Assembly: GCA_905233805.1 (NCBI GenBank)
Contig: CAJOER010000130.1
Coordinates: 1 to 5,055, forward strand
Direction of reading: 5' to 3'
Length of the DNA: 5,055 bases
DNA from: an uncultured Eubacterium sp.
GTDB lineage: Bacteria > Bacillota > Clostridia > Oscillospirales > Acutalibacteraceae
The position numbers and the translations under genes were made by a program. Positions 1 to 5,055 of this stretch are shown in pieces (position 1 is the stretch's first letter; every line of letters begins with the position of its first letter). Under the pieces are notes generated by a model. That model was not told where the DNA came from, did no database searches, and saw only the letters and a program-made list of their open reading frames with translations.

Positions 1-2195
1 AAATTCATAAAGCGTATGCCGAAGCCGACGCGGACATCATTACCGCAAACACCTTCGGCGCGAACCCGCTTAAATACGAAAACTGCGCCGAAATTGTTAA
101 GGCGGGCGTTGAACTCGCAAAAAAAGCTGGTAAAAGAGTCGCGCTTGATTTAGGCCCCACGGGCAAGCTTTTAAAACCCCTCGGCGACCTCGCTTTCGAG
201 GACTGCCTTAACGCCTATGCCGAGGTTGTAAAGGCGGGAGCAGACAGCGCCGACCTCGTTTTAATCGAAACCATGGGCGACCTTTATGAGATTAAGGCGG
301 CCGTGCTTGCAGTTAAGGAAAACTGCGACCTTCCGATTTTCGTTTCAATGATATTTGACGAAAAGGGAAGGCTTCTTACGGGCGCGGACGTAAAAACCGC
401 CGTTGCGACGGTTGAGAGCCTCGGCGCGGACGTAATCGGTTTTAACTGCGGACTCGGTCCGAAGCAGATGCTTCCCCTCGTGGAGGAGCTTTTGAAATAC
501 GCCTCAATTCCCGTTATGGTGAACCCGAACGCAGGGCTTCCCGAGGTAATAAACGGCGAGACGGTGTATAACGTATCGCCCGACGAGTTTTCGGATTATA
601 TGGAAAAAATTGCGCGCCTCGGCGTGTCATATCTCGGCGGCTGCTGCGGTACGACTCCCGCGCACATAAAGGCGCTTATTGATAAGACCAAGGACCTCCC
701 CGACGTTATTCCGACGTATAAAACTAACACCTTTGTAACGAGCTCAAACGAATGCGCCGAACTCGGCGAAAAGAGTGTGGTTATCGGCGAGAGGATTAAC
801 CCTACGGGCAAAAAACTCTTAAAACAGGCGCTAAGAGAAAAGGATTTTGAATACATAATCAAAGAGGGTATTTCCCAGAAGGAGTGCGGCGCACACATAC
901 TTGACGTAAACGTAGGACTTCCCGAAATTGACGAGGGCGAAATGCTTTCAAAGGCGGTTTATGAATTACAGACCGTACTCTCAACGCCCCTGCAGATAGA
1001 CTCCTCCGACCCTGAGGCGATGGAAAAAGCGCTTCGTCTTTATAATGGAAAGCCGATGATTAATTCGGTCAACGGAAAAGAGGAGTCAATGAATAAAATC
1101 TTCCCGCTCGTTAAAAAATACGGCGGAGTAGCGGTCTGCCTCTGCCTTGACGAGGGCGGAATCCCCGAGAGCGCGAAGGGAAGAATTAAGATTGCGCAAA
1201 AGATAATCGAGCGCGCAAAGGACTTCGGTATTTATAAAAAAGACCTTGTAATCGACGCGCTCACCCTTACGATAAGTACGGATAAAAATAACGCAGTCGA
1301 AACCCTGAAGGTCGTCGACTACGTTAAAAACACGCTCGGCGTGAATACCGTGCTCGGAGTTTCAAATATCTCCTTCGGTCTCCCGAACCGAGAGGCAATT
1401 AACACCGCGTTTTATTCGCAGGCGCTAATGACGGGACTTTCGGCGGGAATAATCAACCCGAAGTCGCAGAGTATGATGAACGCATACTACGCCCACAACG
1501 CGCTTGCGGGGCTTGACGATAACTGCGAGGAATACATAAACTCGGCGGTTACGGTTGAGCAGGTTAAGGAGGAGGCGAAGCTGACTCTTACCGAAGCGAT
1601 AGTCAAGGGTATGAAGGACGAAAGCGCAAGGTGCGCAAAGCAGCTTCTTGAAACCTCGGCGGCGCTTGATATTATCAAAGAGCATATTATCCCCGCGCTT
1701 GACAAGGTAGGCGAGGGATTTGAAAAAAACACGCTTTTCCTCCCGCAGCTTCTTATGAGCGCGGACGCGGCAAAGTCCGCCTTCGACGAAATCAAGGCGA
1801 GCATTACCCTCAGCGGTACGCCTCAGGTAAAGGGCGAAAAGGTAATAGTTGCAACGGTTGAGGGCGATATTCACGACATAGGAAAGAATATAGTCAAGGT
1901 GCTTCTTCAGAATTACGGCTTCGACGTAATCGACCTCGGCAAGGACGTAAAATGCGAGGACGTGCTCAAAGAGGCGCTTGAAAAGAACGTCAAGCTCGTC
2001 GGGCTTTCGGCGCTTATGACGACGACGGTTCCGAATATGGAAAAGACGGTGCGCCTTCTTCACGAAAACAGCGACGCAAAGGCGGTAGTCGGCGGCGCGG
2101 TGCTCACTAAATCCTACGCCGATATGATAGGCGCGGACTTTTACGCAAAGGACGCGATGGAAACGGTAAGAATCGCGCAGGAATTCTTTAAATAA
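1..2195 (+). CDS. metH: Cobalamin-dependent methionine synthase (5' end outside window), no activation domain
   Basis: Transfers the methyl group of 5-methyltetrahydrofolate to homocysteine through a protein-bound cobalamin, giving methionine in the cytoplasm. The frame is open from base 3 to a TAA at 2193-2195 (730 codons). The ATG at 273 is internal, because the 90 codons before it already read as homocysteine-methyltransferase sequence (ADIITANTFGANP). About 50-60 residues are probably missing upstream. Counting from base 3: homocysteine domain to about residue 235, with the three zinc-ligand cysteines (NCG, codon 447-449; GGCCGT, codons 642-647); pterin-binding domain about 255-510 (GERINPTG, QIDSSDP, GVSNISFGLP); helical cobalamin cap about 520-605; Rossmann cobalamin domain about 610-730 with the cobalt-ligand His in DIHDIG (1866-1883), GLSALMTTT and GGAVLT. 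The protein ends right after this domain, so the AdoMet-binding reactivation domain of E. coli MetH is absent, as in Thermotoga and many clostridial homologues. A terminator follows at once. Confidence 0.95.
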   Translation, partial: IHKAYAEADADIITANTFGANPLKYENCAEIVKAGVELAKKAGKRVALDLGPTGKLLKPLGDLAFEDCLNAYAEVVKAGADSADLVLIETMGDLYEIKAAVLAVKENCDLPIFVSMIFDEKGRLLTGADVKTAVATVESLGADVIGFNCGLGPKQMLPLVEELLKYASIPVMVNPNAGLPEVINGETVYNVSPDEFSDYMEKIARLGVSYLGGCCGTTPAHIKALIDKTKDLPDVIPTYKTNTFVTSSNECAELGEKSVVIGERINPTGKKLLKQALREKDFEYIIKEGISQKECGAHILDVNVGLPEIDEGEMLSKAVYELQTVLSTPLQIDSSDPEAMEKALRLYNGKPMINSVNGKEESMNKIFPLVKKYGGVAVCLCLDEGGIPESAKGRIKIAQKIIERAKDFGIYKKDLVIDALTLTISTDKNNAVETLKVVDYVKNTLGVNTVLGVSNISFGLPNREAINTAFYSQALMTGLSAGIINPKSQSMMNAYYAHNALAGLDDNCEEYINSAVTVEQVKEEAKLTLTEAIVKGMKDESARCAKQLLETSAALDIIKEHIIPALDKVGEGFEKNTLFLPQLLMSADAAKSAFDEIKASITLSGTPQVKGEKVIVATVEGDIHDIGKNIVKVLLQNYGFDVIDLGKDVKCEDVLKEALEKNVKLVGLSALMTTTVPNMEKTVRLLHENSDAKAVVGGAVLTKSYADMIGADFYAKDAMETVRIAQEFFK

Positions 2196-2200
2196 CAAAT

Positions 2201-2229
2201 AAAAAAGACGGGTTCTGCCCGTCTTTTTT
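2201..2229. terminator. Bidirectional intrinsic terminator between metH and galM
   Basis: A perfect GACGGG (2207-2212) / CCCGTC (2218-2223) stem encloses a 5-nt loop (TTCTG). It is flanked by six A residues (2201-2206) and a run of T residues (2224-2230). On the plus strand the hairpin ends in a U tract 5 nt after the metH stop codon. On the minus strand the A run becomes the U tract, so it can also end galM transcription. The end of the element touches the galM stop codon (TTA at 2229-2231 on the plus strand). Termination in both directions is inferred from the symmetry. Confidence 0.92.
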
Positions 2230-3256
2230 TATTCTGCCGAAAATCTGAATTCGGTTACGGTTTTGAATTCTTCGTTTGCTTTTACCGTCCAAAACGGGAA
2301 CTTATCGGGGAAGTTGACCGTGTCGGGGTAAAACTGAGTTTCAAGCGCTACGCCGCGGCGGTAGGTTACGAGTGAATCGCCCTTGCCTGCGGTGTAGTTT
2401 TTATCAAGCCAGCCACCGCAGTAAAGCTGAATTCCCGGGAGGTCGGTAAAGACCTCCATTTTTCTTCCGTTCTCTTTATCTTCAAGCACCGCCGCCTTTT
2501 CAAGCGAGCCGCCCTTGCTCCTAAGGCAGTAGTTATTATCGTATCCGATGCCTTCGATTAAGGCGCGGAAAGGCTCGTCAATCCTGTCGCCTATCTTATG
2601 GGGATAAGTAAAGTCCATAACCGTGCCCTTAACCTCGGAAAGCTCGCCCGTCGGGAGCTGGCTGTCGTCGGTTTCGGTAAAATAGTCTGCGAGGATTTCA
2701 AGATAGTGGTTTTCAACGGTTTCGCCGCTCTTGCCCGAGAGGTTGAAATATGCATGGTTCGTAACGTTTGCAACGTTATTCTTACTGCTTAAAACGGTGT
2801 ATTCAATCCTCAGAGCATTGTCGTCGGTAAGGGTGTATTTTACCTTCATTTTAAAGTCGTTCGGGAAGCCGTCCTCGCCGTCGGGGGAGAAGCGGCTGAA
2901 CACGATATAATTATCGCCCGCCTCGTCAACGTCCCAGTTGGTGAAGGAAAAACGTCCGCCGCCGTGAAGAGTCCACGTGCCCTGATTTTTCGGAGTGCTG
3001 TACTCCTTGCCCTCGAAGGTGAACTTTCCGTCGCGGATTCTGTTTGCCCAGCGGCCTACAACGAGTCCCTGATAGCCGTAATCGGGATTGGTGTAGAGAA
3101 CCTTGACGATCTCCATCTGTCGGGCACGAAGAGCGACTGAATTCCCGCGCCGAGAGTCTGAAGGGTTGCATACATACCGTTTTTGTTTGAAATCTTATAG
3201 AGATAAACGGGTTCGTTTTCGTTAATATAGCCGAATAATGTTTTTTCTGCTGACAT
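2229..3256 (-). pseudogene. galM: Aldose 1-epimerase (galactose mutarotase), interrupted by a frameshift
   Basis: Interconverts alpha and beta anomers of aldoses such as galactose and glucose, feeding the Leloir pathway. The gene is in two frames. The N-terminal part starts at ATG 3256 behind a strong RBS and reads ATLQTLGAGIQSLFVPD, the usual first beta strands of the family, up to about codon 46-47. That frame then runs as nonsense to a stop at 3056. The body reads in another frame, open from ATG 3116 to TAA at 2229-2231 (295 codons). It holds GRWANRI, LHGG (His51), NHAYFNL (His121), GYDNNY (Asp193) and ALETQFYPD (Glu259), the substrate-binding and catalytic positions of GalM. Adding the 47 upstream residues brings these close to His96, His170, Asp243 and Glu304 of the Lactococcus enzyme and gives about 342 residues, the normal family length. 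The ATG at 3116 has no RBS. The break could be a true mutation or a sequencing error; every catalytic residue is intact, which favours a recent event or an error. Confidence 0.88.
3113..3121 (-). other. Frameshift site in galM
   Basis: On the minus strand the N-terminal frame reads V-P-D-R with GAC at 3121-3119 and AGA at 3118-3116. The body frame begins at ATG 3116-3114, followed by E-I-V-K-V. The two frames overlap by a single base, so joining them needs one extra base (or a net change equal to -1, such as loss of 4 or gain of 2). Family members usually have a short D-[KR]-[ND]-G-type turn here. An original with two more GA dinucleotides, reading D-R-D-G-E-I, would also fit, but this is only one guess. 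No homopolymer and no X-XXY-YYZ slippery heptamer is present at the junction. Confidence 0.85.
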
Positions 3257-3263
3257 AAAAACA

Positions 3264-3269
3264 CCTCCT
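3264..3269 (-). promoter_or_regulatory. Ribosome binding site of galM, fixes the start at 3256
   Basis: The minus strand carries a perfect AGGAGG seven bases upstream of ATG 3256. The ATG at 3116, which begins the long uninterrupted frame, has nothing similar before it. This is the main reason to place the true galM start at 3256 and to treat the gene as frameshifted. Confidence 0.93.
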
Positions 3270-3283
3270 GTTTTTCTAACAAA

Positions 3284-3312
3284 ATTATATATTAATCATA
3301 ACATAATTTCAA
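3284..3312 (-). promoter_or_regulatory. Sigma-A-type promoter of galM
   Basis: On the minus strand, TTGAAA (3312-3307) is followed after exactly 17 bases by a perfect TATAAT (3289-3284). This is a near-consensus housekeeping promoter. Transcription would start near 3277, giving a leader of about 20 nt that contains the AGGAGG site. No operator or attenuator is evident in so short a leader, so galM expression looks strong and simple. Confidence 0.85.
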
Positions 3313-3317
3313 TACTC

Positions 3318-3346
3318 TTGACTTTTTAATTTGCTTAGAGTAATAT
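3318..3346 (+). promoter_or_regulatory. Probable sigma-A-type promoter of the FHA-SEDS operon
   Basis: TTGACT (3318-3323) is followed after 17 bases by TAATAT (3341-3346). A perfect TATAAT also occurs at 3346-3351, but its spacing from TTGACT is 22, so it would need a different -35 (only a weak T-rich match exists at 3323-3328). Either choice puts the start of transcription near 3353-3358 and leaves a leader of about 45-50 nt. The -35 boxes of this promoter and of the divergent galM promoter are only 5 bp apart. Confidence 0.65.
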
Positions 3347-3350
3347 ATAA

Positions 3351-3384
3351 TAACAAAATATTACAAATTAGTAAAAATTTGTTA
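3351..3384. repeat. Small AT-rich inverted repeats in the leader of the FHA gene
   Basis: The left arm TAACAAA (3351-3357) is the reverse complement of TTTGTTA (3378-3384). A second, closer arm, ACAAATT (3363-3369), pairs with AATTTGT (3376-3382) around a 6-base loop. The two pairings share the right arm and are mutually exclusive. They lie between the predicted transcription start and the RBS. The stems are weak and such repeats arise easily in AT-rich DNA, so a regulatory role is only a possibility. Confidence 0.3.
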
Positions 3385-3403
3385 CAGAAAAGGCGGAGCG
3401 ATT

Positions 3404-4204
3404 ATGGCTTTTATTGTATCAATTATGAGATATATTGCCCCAACGGCGGCGGTAATAATTCTTTTTACCTGTATTATTTCGCTCTTCAGGAACCGTCCGA
3501 GAGTTCACACTCTTGCAAGGCTTGTAAACGAAGCGACCGGGGAGAGCATAGATATTGACCACTGGGAAACCTCGATAGGAAGGTCAAAGTCTAACGATAT
3601 AGTGCTCAGGTTTGAAGGGATTTCGCGTTTTCACGCGGTTATTGCAAAAAAGAGAGACGACTGGATTGTTAAAAATACAACGGTTTACGAGCCGGGGCTT
3701 CTTGCGTATCTTCCCGACTTTATACTGAGCTTTGTTCAGGCGAAGGCCTCCCCTCCCGTACCCGTTTTAGTTAACGGGAAAGAGATTGATTCCCGCGCGG
3801 TTATTGAAAACGGCGACGTTATTAAAATCGGCGAGGTCGGGCTGAAATTCGTGTGCGACGAGGCGCTTTCACTTCAGAGCAGACAGCAGATGAGAACTGT
3901 TTATAATAACGCTAACGTGGCGTACGGAGTTCTTGTTGACATTAAGACAAAACGCCCGATATATCTTAAAAAGCAGGACGTATTAATCGGACGCGCAGAC
4001 GAATGCGATATCCAGATTATGTCCCAGGCGGTCAGCGCAAATCACGCGCGTATTCATAAGACGAGCCGCGGCTGGGCGGTATCCGATCTGGATTCCCACA
4101 ACGGAACTAAGCTCAACGGACGATATATCACGCAGCCTCAGCTTATATTCGATGAGGATATGCTGACCTTCGGCGACAAGGTATTTATCTTTTACGAAAA
4201 GTAA
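3404..4204 (+). CDS. Membrane-anchored protein with two FHA domains
   Basis: A 266-residue protein likely to read threonine phosphorylation on the inner face of the membrane. GGAG at 3395-3398, five bases before the ATG, supports the start. One hydrophobic segment (residues about 10-28) is followed by a basic R-N-R-P-R stretch, which places the rest in the cytoplasm. FHA1 spans about 50-152: SIGRS (57-61), SRFH (74-77), then after an unusual hydrophobic insertion VNGKEI (123-128) and NGDVIKIG (136-143). FHA2 spans about 188-265: IGRADECDI (195-203), SANH (211-214), DSHNGTKLNG (230-239). The phosphopeptide-contacting Arg, Ser and Asn positions and the structural His are present in FHA2; FHA1 has Arg, Ser and His, but its NGT loop is altered. 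The stop codon overlaps the RBS of the SEDS gene, so the two are co-transcribed and probably translationally coupled. This suggests, by analogy with mycobacterial FHA proteins near rodA and pbpA, a scaffold linking a Ser/Thr kinase to cell-wall synthesis. The partner is unknown. Confidence 0.9.
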   Translation: MAFIVSIMRYIAPTAAVIILFTCIISLFRNRPRVHTLARLVNEATGESIDIDHWETSIGRSKSNDIVLRFEGISRFHAVIAKKRDDWIVKNTTVYEPGLLAYLPDFILSFVQAKASPPVPVLVNGKEIDSRAVIENGDVIKIGEVGLKFVCDEALSLQSRQQMRTVYNNANVAYGVLVDIKTKRPIYLKKQDVLIGRADECDIQIMSQAVSANHARIHKTSRGWAVSDLDSHNGTKLNGRYITQPQLIFDEDMLTFGDKVFIFYEK

Positions 4205-4208
4205 GGAG
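4203..4208 (+). promoter_or_regulatory. Ribosome binding site of the SEDS gene, overlapping the FHA stop codon
   Basis: AAGGAG uses the last two bases of the FHA TAA stop (4202-4204) and lies six bases before ATG 4215. This overlap sets the SEDS start and points to translational coupling of the two genes. Confidence 0.9.
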
Positions 4209-4214
4209 CAGTAA

Positions 4215-5055
4215 ATGGCAAAGAAGTATAAAAAACCAACCAGAATAAAGCCGGTAAACAACTTCCTTCTTCTTTTCGTTTTATCGGTCTTTCAGATAGG
4301 AACGGGCTATATAGCGGCGTCCTGCGGAGAAGAGTTTGAACTCCGCGCCTTTCTTGCGCTGCTCTGCCTCGTGGCAGTTGAGTGGGTTTATCTCATCTTC
4401 TTTTATGTCGCGTTCCACAGAAGAAATTTTGAACTTGAACTGATAGCCTTCTTCCTTTCGGGAGTAGGGCTTGTAACCATAGGAAGCGTATATCCCGACT
4501 CGGCATTCAAGCAGTTCTTTATGGTACTTGCGGGAATCGCGGTATTTGTCTTCCTTGTTTTCCTTATGGGAAACGTAGATTTTTGTATGAAAATAAGACC
4601 TTTTGTTGCGCTCGGCGCAATACTGTTCTTATTTGTTAACGTAGTGCTCGGAATGATGCACAAATTAAACGGCGCGGGAAACTGGATTGAAATTGCGGGA
4701 TTCCGCCTTCAGCCGTCCGAATTCGTAAAGGTTGCCTTTATATTCGTCGGCGCGGCGACGCTTGAAAAAATCCAGACCTCCAAGAACATAATTTTATTTA
4801 TCGGATTCTCGGTTGTATGCGTGGGTTCGCTTATCGTAATACGCGACCTCGGTACGGCGCTGATTTTCTTCGTAACGTTCTTAATCCTTGCGTTTATGAA
4901 CTCGGGCGACGTCAAGACTATCGCGGCGGCGCTTACGGGCGCAGGTATGGGCGCGGCAATTCTTCTGAAATACCGTTCCTACGCTATGAGGCGTTTTTCA
5001 AGCTACCGCCACGTTTTTGAGGACCCGTACGGCAACGGCATGCAGCAGACCAGGG
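4215..5055 (+). CDS. SEDS-family peptidoglycan glycosyltransferase, FtsW/RodA/SpoVE type (3' end outside window)
   Basis: The frame is open from ATG 4215 to the right edge (280 full codons, no stop). SEDS proteins are integral membrane enzymes that polymerise lipid II into glycan strands, working with a class B penicillin-binding protein. Family signatures: GNWIEIAGFRLQPSEFVK (residues 155-172), RDLGTAL (210-216) and, just before the edge, EDPYGNGMQQ (269-278), matching the DPxGxGYQ motif that opens the large extracellular loop. The conserved Asp in the later HTDFIF-type part of that loop, thought to be catalytic, would lie beyond the window. The N-terminus is basic (MAKKYKKPTR). I count hydrophobic segments near 16-35, 44-67, 73-92, 98-118 and 128-147 before the QPSE motif, where E. 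coli RodA has three, so there are two extra N-terminal helices. Segments 73-118 look like the canonical first two. Expected full length is about 430-470 residues. Whether it serves elongation, division or sporulation cannot be told from this part. Confidence 0.92.
   Translation, partial: MAKKYKKPTRIKPVNNFLLLFVLSVFQIGTGYIAASCGEEFELRAFLALLCLVAVEWVYLIFFYVAFHRRNFELELIAFFLSGVGLVTIGSVYPDSAFKQFFMVLAGIAVFVFLVFLMGNVDFCMKIRPFVALGAILFLFVNVVLGMMHKLNGAGNWIEIAGFRLQPSEFVKVAFIFVGAATLEKIQTSKNIILFIGFSVVCVGSLIVIRDLGTALIFFVTFLILAFMNSGDVKTIAAALTGAGMGAAILLKYRSYAMRRFSSYRHVFEDPYGNGMQQTR

Noticed and set aside
273..2195. metH starting at ATG 273
   Set aside because: The 90 codons upstream are in frame, have no stop and encode conserved homocysteine-methyltransferase sequence, so this ATG is internal and the true start lies before the window.
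1425..2198. Long 257-codon open frame on the minus strand opposite the end of metH
   Set aside because: It starts at a TTG with no RBS, lies wholly antisense to the conserved cobalamin and pterin regions of metH, and its product is a low-complexity Arg/Leu/Val-rich chain with no recognisable domain. It is a shadow of metH codon bias.
2598..2792. 64-codon plus-strand frame opposite galM
   Set aside because: It lies antisense to the conserved GalM body, has no RBS and no recognisable product.
3056..3121. Programmed -1 ribosomal frameshifting as the way galM is expressed
   Set aside because: No X-XXY-YYZ heptamer, internal Shine-Dalgarno stimulator or clear downstream pseudoknot is visible, and GalM families are not known for recoding. 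A mutation or sequence error is simpler.
2926..3282. 118-codon minus-strand frame across the galM start region
   Set aside because: It begins at a TTG upstream of the AGGAGG site and reads a third frame of galM. Its Ser/Arg/Gln-rich product has no family resemblance.
3331..3558. 75-codon plus-strand frame over the promoter region and the start of the FHA gene
   Set aside because: It begins inside the promoter (before the likely transcription start) and continues out of frame into the FHA gene, without an RBS or any conserved feature.
4403..5020. Short frames on both strands within the SEDS gene (4403-4663 minus, 4709-4915 minus, 4817-5020 plus)
   Set aside because: All overlap the well-supported SEDS frame, which shows conserved motifs throughout. 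None has an RBS or a recognisable product.

Overview
The window looks like a chromosomal segment of an anaerobic Clostridia-type Bacillota, perhaps a gut Oscillospirales-like lineage. Evidence for this: strong AGGAGG-type ribosome binding sites, sigma-A promoters of the TTGAAA/TATAAT kind, genes of roughly balanced GC separated by a very AT-rich intergenic region, a cobalamin-dependent methionine synthase without its C-terminal activation domain, and an FHA protein directly upstream of a SEDS (FtsW/RodA) protein. The taxonomic call is inference; no marker gene is present.

Layout. (1) Positions 1-2195, plus strand: metH, cut at its 5' end by the window edge, with homocysteine, pterin and cobalamin modules. 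(2) Positions 2201-2229: a compact hairpin with A and T tracts that can terminate transcription from both sides. (3) Positions 2229-3256, minus strand: galM (aldose 1-epimerase), convergent with metH. Its strong RBS and first 46-47 codons are in one frame and the catalytic body is in another, so the gene carries a frameshift near 3116-3121. (4) Positions 3257-3403: an AT-rich divergent promoter region with one promoter facing each way. (5) Positions 3404-4204, plus strand: a membrane-anchored protein with two FHA domains. (6) From 4215 to the right edge, plus strand: a SEDS-family peptidoglycan polymerase (FtsW/RodA/SpoVE type), open at the window edge and so partial.

How the genes relate. 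metH and galM are single metabolic genes (methionine/one-carbon metabolism and sugar anomer interconversion) with no evident link. The FHA and SEDS genes form an operon: only 10 nt separate them and the SEDS RBS overlaps the FHA stop codon. The pair recalls the FHA-RodA-PBP clusters of Actinobacteria and suggests phospho-threonine-dependent control of cell-wall synthesis. A class B penicillin-binding protein would be the expected next gene, but it lies outside the window.

I found no tRNA, rRNA, CRISPR array, insertion sequence or phage element. I see no clearly new system. The points most worth checking are the galM frameshift, the hydrophobic insertion in the first FHA domain, and the two extra N-terminal membrane helices of the SEDS protein.
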